5,844 bases of DNA from Nitrospirota bacterium (GTDB lineage: Bacteria > Nitrospirota > Thermodesulfovibrionia > Thermodesulfovibrionales > SM23-35): the NCBI GenBank assembly GCA_029883145.1, contig JAOUJR010000120.1, positions 1 through 5,844 on the forward strand, in the 5' to 3' direction. The position numbers and the translations under genes are program-made. The notes below the pieces were generated by a model that saw only the letters and a program-made list of their open reading frames with translations, searched no databases and had not been told where the DNA came from. Shown one piece after another: positions 1 through 5,672 of this stretch. Every line of letters starts with the position of its first letter. The first letter of the stretch is position 1.

Positions 1-581
1 CAACCGATGTTACCTCCGTAGCAACGAGCGCGGCAATATCAGTAGTATACATTTCATCCTTACCTCCAGCCTCACAGGGCCAAGCACGAAAAGCGTTTGA
101 GAGTTATGAGCAACTTATAGAGGAATCTAATCCAATTCAGGAATTGGGAATGGAGATTCATCGTGTTAATCTGGCGTCATCTATGGCAGGGCACGAATCA
201 GTACTATCCCTTGTTCGACAAGCATATGATGCTTTCAAGATGCCAAGTGTTAAAGAGGTATCTCCATCTGCAGTTCTCATTCCTCTCCGAGAGGCCATAA
301 ATCGCACTTTTACCGATTTACTCCCAAGACGACAACAACAGGAAGAAGCCAAGAGCCACCGAGATAAAACTCTTTCAATCTGTAAGCAGTGCTCACGGAC
401 TGGCGTTGCTGCGGAACAAATCGATCAACTTGCAAACGAAGCGAGCGATTTAAATAAACTTCTGTCGGGATCAAAACAAGATGTGATGTCGCGCGATCAA
501 GTTAGGGAATTAATGAACAGAGGGTTTCTATTTCTCCGGAGCTTTCTCAGAATAATCGATGAGAATAAAATGCGAAGGTGA
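1..581 (+). CDS. Hypothetical protein, 5'-partial, possible integron cassette gene
   Basis: The frame is open from base 3 to the TGA at 579-581, so at least 192 residues are encoded and the true start lies left of the window. A TTG at 144 and an ATG at 150 are possible internal starts, but uninterrupted coding-like sequence upstream argues against them. I do not recognise the family. The visible protein is mostly charged and probably alpha-helical, with segments such as LIPLREAINRTFTDLLPRR, then a basic-acidic stretch (QQQEEAKSHRD), two cysteines in ICKQC, and a C-terminal helix around MNRGFLFLRSFLRIID. There is no signal peptide in the visible part and no catalytic motif that I can name. The stop codon lies three bases before a candidate attC site, the usual position of the gene in an integron cassette. 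Its more mixed codon use differs from rtcB downstream. Coding status is fairly sure; function is unknown. Confidence 0.7.
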   Translation, partial: TDVTSVATSAAISVVYISSLPPASQGQARKAFESYEQLIEESNPIQELGMEIHRVNLASSMAGHESVLSLVRQAYDAFKMPSVKEVSPSAVLIPLREAINRTFTDLLPRRQQQEEAKSHRDKTLSICKQCSRTGVAAEQIDQLANEASDLNKLLSGSKQDVMSRDQVRELMNRGFLFLRSFLRIIDENKMRR

Positions 582-583
582 TT

Positions 584-738
584 TTCTAACACTTATAATG
601 CCCCGCACTGTCAAGAGAAAAAACGAGTCTGATCGGAAATAAAAAATCTATTTTGCGATATGATTAAGGATGCCTTAATGAGTATCAAACCAATCAATCT
701 GACGCCAAAAGCGTCGCGGCTTACGGGCAACGTTACGC
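584..738 (+). other. Candidate attC recombination site of an integron cassette
   Basis: The ends of this stretch follow attC architecture. The outer left box TTCTAAC (584-590) and outer right box GTTACGC (732-738) share the conserved AAC/GTT core and pair over TAAC/GTTA. Inside them the left box TAATGCC (596-602) pairs with the right box GGCTTA (718-723) if one T (599) is left extrahelical, as expected of attC. The spacers are 5 and 8 bases. The right part, GCGGCTTA, 7 bases, CGTTA, closely resembles classic attC ends. The centre folds as ATTAAGG-ATG-CCTTAAT (663-679) extended by GATA/TATC (657-660 and 683-686). Weak points: pairing between the boxes and the centre is patchy, the outer right box departs from GTTRRRY, the site is long (about 155 bases), and no second attC or integrase is in view. 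Identification is by structure only. Confidence 0.42.
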
Positions 739-794
739 ATATTTCGTAGTTTTAGTTCTGCTTATTATTGCTTTTATTCTTTATATATGAAAAA

Positions 795-825
795 ATTAAC
801 ATAGAGAGAAAGAAAACTTGTTAAT
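795..825. repeat. Small inverted repeat in the rtcB leader
   Basis: ATTAAC (795-800) and GTTAAT (820-825) are perfect 6-base inverted copies separated by 19 purine-rich bases, just ahead of the rtcB ribosome binding site. It could be an operator or a weak leader hairpin, but in such AT-rich sequence it could also be chance. The T-rich stretch before it (about 741-790) probably holds the rtcB promoter, yet I found no -35/-10 pair that I would defend. Confidence 0.2.
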
Positions 826-834
826 AAAAAACGC

Positions 835-840
835 AGGTGA
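835..840 (+). promoter_or_regulatory. Ribosome binding site that decides the rtcB start
   Basis: AGGTGA lies 8 bases before the ATG at 849. An in-frame GTG at 837 is embedded in this same Shine-Dalgarno sequence and has only A-rich sequence without a ribosome binding site before it. The ATG is therefore the better start. Confidence 0.75.
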
Positions 841-848
841 CGAACTTT

Positions 849-2294
849 ATGTTGTTAGAGAAACTCAGAAGGATTGATAACACAAAGATAGAAATTCCCA
901 GGGATTACAAACAGGGGATGAGGGTTCATGGGATTATCTATGTAGATGACATGCTCGAAAAAGATCTCGAGACCCAGTCAATAGAGCAAGTGGCAAATGT
1001 TGCTACTCTCCCTGGTATTGTGGGATCTTCTCTCGCAATGCCTGATGTGCATACAGGATATGGATTTTCAATCGGCGGTGTAGCTGCTTTTGACCTGAAG
1101 GAAGGAATTGTTTCACCTGGTGGTGTGGGCTATGATATAAACTGCGGTGTACGTCTCCTCAGGAGCAATCTTACCAAGGAAAAACTTATTCCGAAGATCA
1201 AGGACCTCGTGGGTCTTCTTCATAACGAAATACCATCCGGAGTTGGATCAAAAGGAAAGATACGGCTTGGTCCTGAAGATGAAAAAAAGATTCTCATCAA
1301 AGGTGCACGCTGGGCTGTTGAACAGGGATTTGGAGATACTGATGACCTCAATAAAACAGAATCAGAGGGATGTATTGTCGGAGCAGACCCGTCACTGATA
1401 AGCAACAAGGCATATGAGCGTGGAAGGGCACAGCAGGGCACTCTTGGTTCAGGTAACCATTTCCTTGAAGTACAGTATGTCGACGAGATCTACGATGAAA
1501 AGGCTGCACACATACTCGGACTCTTTAAAAACCAGATTACGGTGATGATACATACGGGTTCACGTGGATTCGGGCATCAGGTCTGCACCGATTTTCTTGA
1601 AGTCATGGAAAGGGCTGTAAGTAAATATAAGATAGCGCTGCCTGACAAAGAGCTTGCCTGTGCTCCATTCGAAAGCCCTGAGACAAAGGACTATCTTTCT
1701 GCAATGAGGGCTGCAGCCAACTATGCCTGGGCAAACAGACAGTGTATCATGCACTGGACAAAAGAGGCATTCATGAGAGTATTCAACATATCTCCAAAGG
1801 AACTCGGGATGGAACTGATATATGATGTTGCCCATAACATTGCTAAGATCGAAGAACATGAAGTGAATGGCAAGAAGAAGAAACTGATTGTCCACAGAAA
1901 GGGCGCAACAAGGGCATTTCCTCCAGGCCACTCAGAATTGCCAGAGGTATACAGGGATATCGGTCAGCCTGTTCTCATCCCAGGAGATATGGGAAGGGTA
2001 TCCTTTGTGCTTCTCGGAACTGAAAAGGCTATGCAGGAAACATTTGGTTCTACATGTCATGGCGCTGGCAGGATAATGTCAAGACATCAGGCAATCAGAA
2101 GGGCTAAGGGACGTGCCATATGGAGAGAGATGGAGGACAAGGGAATCATCGTGAAGTCCGCAGGACGTGAAACACTCGCAGAGGAGATGTCAGAGGCATA
2201 TAAGGATGTTTCGAATGTTGTTGATGTGGTTCAAAATGCAGGGATTTCAAAGAAGGTAGCAAGACTCAGGCCCATTGGAGTGATAAAAGGGTAA
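849..2294 (+). CDS. rtcB: RNA-splicing ligase RtcB (3'-phosphate/5'-hydroxyl RNA ligase)
   Basis: RtcB joins RNA 2',3'-cyclic-phosphate or 3'-phosphate ends to 5'-hydroxyl ends using GTP and Mn2+, through a histidine-GMP intermediate, in the cytoplasm. In bacteria it serves RNA repair; in archaea and animals also tRNA splicing. The 481-residue product has the full family length. Numbered from the ATG at 849, the metal and active-site residues are all present: Asp96 and Cys99 in GYDINCGVR, His204 in GSGNHFLE, His235 in HTGSRGFGHQ, His329 in DVAHN, and the guanylylated His404 in GSTCHGAGR. The N-terminal PDVHTGYGFSIGG signature is intact and the C-terminus ends in the typical RPIGVIKG. The ATG is chosen because AGGTGA lies 8 bases before it. 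The gene stands alone, with no archease or RtcA in the window, and converges on the phosphate permease. Identification is secure. Confidence 0.97.
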   Translation: MLLEKLRRIDNTKIEIPRDYKQGMRVHGIIYVDDMLEKDLETQSIEQVANVATLPGIVGSSLAMPDVHTGYGFSIGGVAAFDLKEGIVSPGGVGYDINCGVRLLRSNLTKEKLIPKIKDLVGLLHNEIPSGVGSKGKIRLGPEDEKKILIKGARWAVEQGFGDTDDLNKTESEGCIVGADPSLISNKAYERGRAQQGTLGSGNHFLEVQYVDEIYDEKAAHILGLFKNQITVMIHTGSRGFGHQVCTDFLEVMERAVSKYKIALPDKELACAPFESPETKDYLSAMRAAANYAWANRQCIMHWTKEAFMRVFNISPKELGMELIYDVAHNIAKIEEHEVNGKKKKLIVHRKGATRAFPPGHSELPEVYRDIGQPVLIPGDMGRVSFVLLGTEKAMQETFGSTCHGAGRIMSRHQAIRRAKGRAIWREMEDKGIIVKSAGRETLAEEMSEAYKDVSNVVDVVQNAGISKKVARLRPIGVIKG

Positions 2295-2314
2295 AGACTC
2301 ACCTTTTACTTTTT
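2284..2314 (+). terminator. Probable intrinsic terminator of rtcB
   Basis: TAAAAGG (2284-2290) and CCTTTTA (2302-2308) form a perfect 7-base stem with an 11-base loop that contains the rtcB stop codon, followed by CTTTTT. The stem is AT-rich and thus weak, but its position between convergent genes only 23 bases apart supports a terminator, possibly acting in both directions. Confidence 0.45.
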
Positions 2315-2317
2315 CCC

Positions 2318-3319
2318 TTAACCTGTAATCCAGAATAAACGTATTCCCTTACATATCGCCCAGGCGAGCAAGGCGCATGCAGGCAAAGTTAGTACCCATG
2401 CGAGGAAAATATTCCCACCTACTCCCCACCGAACCGCTGAGAGCCTCTTGGAAGCACCTACACCCATTATGGTGGACGAAATCACATGGGTTGTCGAGAG
2501 CGGAAGGCCGATTCTGGATGCAATCTCAATAATCGTGGCTGCTGATGTCTCAGCAGCAAACCCGTGAATGGGTTGAAGGTGAACAAGACGTAAACCAAGG
2601 GTCTTCATAATTCTCCAGCCTCCAACTGCCGTGCCAAGTGCCATAGCTATTGCACATGCTCCCATTACCCAATACGGGACATGGAACTCAGGAAGGTGAT
2701 AGTAACTCACCAGCGCCATTGTGATAATCCCCATTGTTTTTTGAGCATCGTTGTTACCGTGGCTAAAAGCCATATAGGCTGCTGATACAATCTGAAGTCT
2801 GCCAAAGAGGCTACCGACCAGTGAGGGTGAAGATGCTTTAACCAACCGCATAAGTAACAGCATTAAGAGAAATCCCAGTATAAGTGCGATTACAGGGGAA
2901 AAAATCAACCCTGCAAGTACCTTATAGACTCCTTTCATAATGATTACATTGGTTCCTGCTGTTGCGATCGCAGCACCTACCAAACCTGAGAGTATGGCAT
3001 GGCTCGAGGATGTGGGAAGACCGAGATACCATGTGATTATGTCCCATGCTGTAGCAGCTATGAGAGCAGAAATAACGGTGACCTGTGTGACACATGAAAC
3101 CTCTACAAGGCCAGCCCCGACTGTTTTCGCCACTGCAGTCCCTGAGAGCGCACCAACCATATTTAATATTGCTGCCATTGATATGGCTACTTTAGGAGAT
3201 AAAACCCGTGTTGATACTGATGTGGCGATTGCGTTTGCGGTGTCGTGAAAACCATTAATAAAATCGAAAATAAGTGCAAGAACTATTACACAGAGGAGGA
3301 GAAAGTAAGTCTCAGACAT
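2318..3319 (-). CDS. Inorganic phosphate transporter, PiT family
   Basis: This integral membrane permease takes up inorganic phosphate (as a metal-phosphate complex or with a cation) across the inner membrane. The 333 residues have the usual length of the short bacterial PiT type (PF01384) and are almost entirely hydrophobic, with roughly ten membrane segments. The internal duplication typical of the family is visible: the first repeat has DFINGFHDTANAIAT (residues 18-32) and GLPTSSSHA (100-108); the second has FSHGNNDAQKTMG (185-197) and GLPLSTTHV (271-279). The start ATG overlaps the stop codon of a DUF47 relic by 8 bases (ATGTCTGA), so translation was once coupled to it. No strong Shine-Dalgarno sequence is seen, and initiation may still rely on upstream translation. 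It is probably cotranscribed with the small cysteine protein from the Pho-box promoter near 3690. Sulfate permeases are related, but the motifs fit phosphate. Confidence 0.93.
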   Translation of the reverse strand: MSETYFLLLCVIVLALIFDFINGFHDTANAIATSVSTRVLSPKVAISMAAILNMVGALSGTAVAKTVGAGLVEVSCVTQVTVISALIAATAWDIITWYLGLPTSSSHAILSGLVGAAIATAGTNVIIMKGVYKVLAGLIFSPVIALILGFLLMLLLMRLVKASSPSLVGSLFGRLQIVSAAYMAFSHGNNDAQKTMGIITMALVSYYHLPEFHVPYWVMGACAIAMALGTAVGGWRIMKTLGLRLVHLQPIHGFAAETSAATIIEIASRIGLPLSTTHVISSTIMGVGASKRLSAVRWGVGGNIFLAWVLTLPACALLAWAICKGIRLFWITG

Positions 3320-3383
3320 ATTTAACCACTATGCTCTCATGGACGTTTGCAACGTCCTCACATTTGTCAGCGATATCTTCTGG
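3312..3383 (-). pseudogene. 3' relic of a DUF47 (PhoU-like) gene
   Basis: Directly upstream of the permease the - strand encodes PEDIADKCEDVANVHESIV and four more residues before a TGA that overlaps the permease start. This matches the characteristic C-terminus of DUF47/PhoU-like proteins (PF01865), about 200-220 residues long and very often encoded just before PiT genes, where they are thought to modulate transport. Only 23 codons survive. Upstream in the same frame comes a TAA, which is the stop codon of the 74-residue gene, and the DNA beyond shows no more DUF47 sequence. I infer a deletion of about nine tenths of the gene. The family match is from memory of the motif over a short stretch. 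Confidence 0.65.
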
Positions 3384-3608
3384 TTAGATTGTTTGGTTTT
3401 CTTTGATAGTTGGCGACTCTGGAATGGCATTCGGTTTTTTTAAGTTAGAAATGTAGATATTACATGATTTAAATTGCTCTGTACTCATACATATATTTAG
3501 GTTTACATTTTTGATATTCTTTATAAGATCCTTCGCCGCATTACATACTATTCCTTCAGGAGTTACATCAAGGTATGGACACATGAAGAAAATCTTATTG
3601 GCACACAT
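3384..3608 (-). CDS. Small cysteine-motif protein, unknown function
   Basis: This 74-residue product has five cysteines (2, 10, 22, 40, 49). The last four are arranged as C-x11-C-x17-C-x8-C in the contexts FMCPYL, GIVCNAA, NICMST and KSCNIYI. The pattern suggests a small metal- or Fe-S-binding fold; it resembles short four-cysteine proteins I associate with Nitrospirota and Desulfobacterota genomes, but I cannot name a family. The tail after residue 55 is polar and probably disordered. Support for a real gene: AGAGG stands 5 bases before the ATG, and a Pho-box-like promoter lies about 70-110 bases upstream. The stop codon immediately precedes the DUF47 relic in the same frame, so the C-terminus may have been changed by the deletion that created that junction. 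No membrane segment or signal peptide is seen. It was probably cotranscribed with the permease. Confidence 0.6.
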   Translation of the reverse strand: MCANKIFFMCPYLDVTPEGIVCNAAKDLIKNIKNVNLNICMSTEQFKSCNIYISNLKKPNAIPESPTIKENQTI

Positions 3609-3613
3609 AATGA

Positions 3614-3618
3614 CCTCT
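3614..3618 (-). promoter_or_regulatory. Ribosome binding site of the small cysteine protein
   Basis: On the - strand AGAGG is followed by TCATT and the ATG at 3608, an ideal 5-base spacing. It fixes the start of this short gene and supports its being translated. Confidence 0.6.
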
Positions 3619-3641
3619 TTCTTTATACATCTATTATTCGG

Positions 3642-3705
3642 ACAATCTTTCCTAAATCATTACTTCCACCGTTAATTAAGTAATCATAGCTTAAGGAAAG
3701 AATGT
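3642..3705. repeat. Long imperfect inverted repeat in the small-gene promoter
   Basis: The inner arms ATTACTT (3659-3665) and AAGTAAT (3678-3684) are perfect, with a 12-base loop. The outer arms pair CTTTCCTAA (3647-3655) with TTAAGGAAAG (3691-3700) with one bulged base, and continue through TCTTT/AAAGA to ACA/TGT with one mismatch. Short unpaired bases (ATC against CATAGC) separate inner and outer arms. There is no T-tract, and the dyad spans the predicted -10 element and start point, so a DNA-level role (operator or small repeat element) fits better than a terminator. Confidence 0.4.
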
Positions 3706-3721
3706 TACAGAATTATTACAA
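3683..3721 (-). promoter_or_regulatory. Pho-box-like PhoB site with a -10 element
   Basis: On the - strand, 3721 to 3704 reads TTGTAATAATTCTGTAAC. This is two 7-base half sites (TTGTAAT, CTGTAAC) with a 4-base AT spacer, the layout of the Pho box (CTGTCAT, 4 bases, CTGTCAY); the half sites match at 5 and 6 of 7 positions. CTGTAA could also act as a poor -35, with TATGAT (3688-3683) as -10 at 16 bases. The transcript would start near 3676 and run into the small cysteine protein and the phosphate permease. The neighbouring phoB-phoR pair makes PhoB control plausible. Binding is inferred, not shown. Confidence 0.45.
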
Positions 3722-3834
3722 CAATATTAAATTTCTGCCTCAATGAGTTCATCTGTTTTTGGCATGTTGACAGTAATCACCTGTAATTTTGATAAGACCG
3801 GATGGGACTATGAGAGTATTGTTATTCTGAGATA

Positions 3835-3853
3835 AAAATTACACCCTAATTTT
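3835..3853 (-). terminator. Weak AT-rich hairpin after phoR, possible terminator
   Basis: On the - strand, 14 bases past the phoR stop codon, AAAATTA and TAATTTT form a perfect 7-base stem with the loop GGGTG, followed by TTATC. The stem has no G-C pair, so termination would be inefficient. Confidence 0.22.
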
Positions 3854-3866
3854 GCATTCTCATTAT

Positions 3867-5672
3867 TTATGATACGAAAATTGTTGCCGTTGTTCCTTTG
3901 CCCGGTGTACTTTGAATCTCCATATCCCATCCATGTGCTTTCACGAGGTGTTTTACTATGGCAAGCCCAAGACCTGTGCCTCCAAGGTCCCTCGAACGAG
4001 CTTTATCAACTCTGTAAAATCTCTCTCCAAGGCGGGGCAGATTTTTCCTGGGAATACCTATACCTGTGTCTTCCACTTCAATTTCGAAGAGATATTCGAG
4101 TAACGGGCGATGAGTAATTATTGATGAGTCAATGATTTCTTTCTCATTTTGGACTTTGAACCTTAAACTTTGAACTTTTACTGTGACTCCTCCTTCCTCT
4201 GTAAACTTAATACCATTGTCCACAAGATTTAAGAGTATCTGTATCAAATTATTTCTGTCTGCCATTACCTTTGGAAAATCATGAGGTATTTGCTTTTCAA
4301 GATAAAGTCCTTTATTCCGAGCTTTATCCGTCAAAGTTGCAAAGACTGATTCTACTACATCTTCGAGATTAACAGCAGTCTTTTTAATTTTTATATCTCC
4401 AAGCTCTATCCTTGAGAGGGTAAGCAGATCACTCACAAGTGAGTTCAGGCGTTCACTGTGGTTTTTTATAGTTTCAAGAAACTTATAGGCGTTCTCCCTA
4501 TCATCAATTGCACCTTCAAGAAGTGTTTCTGCAAAACCTTTTATTGCCGTGATAGGAGTCTTTATTTCATGGGAAACATTTGCTACGAAATCCTTTCTCA
4601 CTTCCTCGAGTTGTTTAAGCCTGGTGATATCATGGAATGTCAAAACAACCCCTGACATTTTTTCTCTCACAGAATAAAAAGGTGCAGCAGTGGTCATCAA
4701 ATAGAGCTCTTTCGGGTGAGCAACTTCAATCTCATGGGATAGAGCTTCTCCACTTTCGACCACCTTATTTATGGTTTTCACAAGTTCTTCATTTCTCAGG
4801 TTTTCTATCAGTGCTTGGCCTTCGATGTCTGATTCGATTCCGAAAAAGTTCTTGACTGCTGAGTTACATAAGAGTATCCTGCCTTTAGTATCAGTGAGTA
4901 TGAGTCCGTCAGACATATTCCTGAGGATTGCCTCCATCTTGTATTTCTCTTCTTCACTCTGTGTAAGCCTCGTTTTGAGTTCCTGAGCCATATTGCTAAT
5001 ATTTTTACCGAGTTCTCCGAGTTCATCTTTTTCCTTCAGGAATAGTCGCCTTTTGAAATTCCCTGCTGCAACCTCCTGTGAAAAGGCTGTAATCTCCTCA
5101 ATGGATTTCGTAATGCGCCTTATTTGGAACAGTCCGAATAAAGTAACTATGAGCAGGGCTGCAAGCCATGAAAAAAGGATGCCCTTTTTAATGAGTGATA
5201 CTTCACTCTCTACTTCAGTAAGTGGCACTGAAAGTCGCAGGAATCCTCTATTCAAATCGACATTTAATTTGATTGCAAGATAGAAAAAATCCTTTTGCAA
5301 AGTATTGCTGAAGTGGATGGAGCTCCCAATATTGTTTAGAGATGCCTCTTTGACTTCAGGTCTATATAAATGATTCTCCATCTTCTCGGATGGTTCGTCA
5401 GAATCTCCCACCACACGACCAGATCCATCAATAATAGTTATCCTTGTTCCTGTCTTTTCTTTATATTTTTTACAAAAATTGTCAAGATTGTCACTAAAGG
5501 TCGGCGGTATCTGCTCGGCAATCAAACGCCCCTGTATGATAAGGTCCTCTTTGAGGTTAGAGATATAGTTATGCTTTATGAAACGAGGAAGATAAAGCTC
5601 AAGAGCAGTAAACAACAGCGTGAAAATAATCAGATAATAGACGAGGATTCTCGTGAACAGAACTCGTTTCAT
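3867..5672 (-). CDS. phoR: Phosphate regulon sensor histidine kinase PhoR
   Basis: This inner-membrane histidine kinase autophosphorylates and passes phosphate to PhoB when phosphate is scarce. The 601 residues show: membrane segment 1 (about 7-27); an extracytoplasmic sensor (about 29-163) with RITIIDGSGRVVGDS; membrane segment 2 (about 164-183); HAMP (about 184-236); PAS (about 243-350); the dimerisation domain with phosphoacceptor His368 in FVANVSHEIKTPITAIKGF; and the ATPase domain with N box NLVDNGIKF (482-490), G1 DTGIGIP (535-541), F box RFYRVD (551-556) and G2 GGTGLGLAIVKH (564-575). All key residues are intact. Between N and G1 boxes lies about 25-30 extra residues, encoded by a degenerate 7-base repeat tract. 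The ATG overlaps the phoB stop codon as ATGA, so translation is coupled. Assignment to PhoR rather than another PAS-HAMP kinase rests on architecture and on the linked phosphate genes. Confidence 0.9.
   Translation of the reverse strand: MKRVLFTRILVYYLIIFTLLFTALELYLPRFIKHNYISNLKEDLIIQGRLIAEQIPPTFSDNLDNFCKKYKEKTGTRITIIDGSGRVVGDSDEPSEKMENHLYRPEVKEASLNNIGSSIHFSNTLQKDFFYLAIKLNVDLNRGFLRLSVPLTEVESEVSLIKKGILFSWLAALLIVTLFGLFQIRRITKSIEEITAFSQEVAAGNFKRRLFLKEKDELGELGKNISNMAQELKTRLTQSEEEKYKMEAILRNMSDGLILTDTKGRILLCNSAVKNFFGIESDIEGQALIENLRNEELVKTINKVVESGEALSHEIEVAHPKELYLMTTAAPFYSVREKMSGVVLTFHDITRLKQLEEVRKDFVANVSHEIKTPITAIKGFAETLLEGAIDDRENAYKFLETIKNHSERLNSLVSDLLTLSRIELGDIKIKKTAVNLEDVVESVFATLTDKARNKGLYLEKQIPHDFPKVMADRNNLIQILLNLVDNGIKFTEEGGVTVKVQSLRFKVQNEKEIIDSSIITHRPLLEYLFEIEVEDTGIGIPRKNLPRLGERFYRVDKARSRDLGGTGLGLAIVKHLVKAHGWDMEIQSTPGKGTTATIFVS
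4096..4186. repeat. Degenerate heptanucleotide repeat tract inside phoR
   Basis: On the + strand this stretch can be read in steps of seven. The clearest units are ACTTTGA (4153-4159), ACCTTAA (4160-4166), ACTTTGA (4167-4173) and ACTTTTA (4174-4180), preceded by ATTTTGG (4146-4152). A second part has GATGAGT at 4109-4115 and again at 4123-4129, exactly two periods apart. On the coding strand it gives VKVQSLRFKVQNE and the following residues up to about HRPLLEY. It resembles heptameric short tandem repeats known from several bacterial genomes, here kept in frame. Confidence 0.6.

Noticed and set aside
144..581. Complete 145-residue gene starting at TTG 144
   Set aside because: The frame stays open and coding-like to the left edge, there is no ribosome binding site before 144, and the start is better placed outside the window.
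701..715. GACGC-CAAAA-GCGTC hairpin as a terminator
   Set aside because: The stem is only 5 bases and no T-tract follows; it lies within the candidate attC and is better explained as part of it or as chance.
752..790. Sigma-54 promoter for rtcB (TTGC at 768-771)
   Set aside because: The required GG of the -24 element is absent at the right distance (CT instead), so the signature is not met.
837..848. GTG at 837 as the rtcB start
   Set aside because: The GTG is part of the AGGTGA ribosome binding site for the ATG at 849 and has no ribosome binding site of its own; RtcB homologues begin near that ATG.
1220..1931. Long - strand open frames within rtcB (1220-1441, 1560-1931)
   Set aside because: They are shadows of the strongly conserved rtcB frame and have no start signals or family resemblance.
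3725..3796. 24-codon - strand frame containing MPKTDELIEAEI
   Set aside because: Too short, with no convincing ribosome binding site or recognised family; probably intergenic noise.
3768..3797. + strand promoter with TTGACA
   Set aside because: The -35 is perfect, but the -10 at 17 bases (TGATAA) is poor and no + strand gene follows; it points into the 3' end of phoR.
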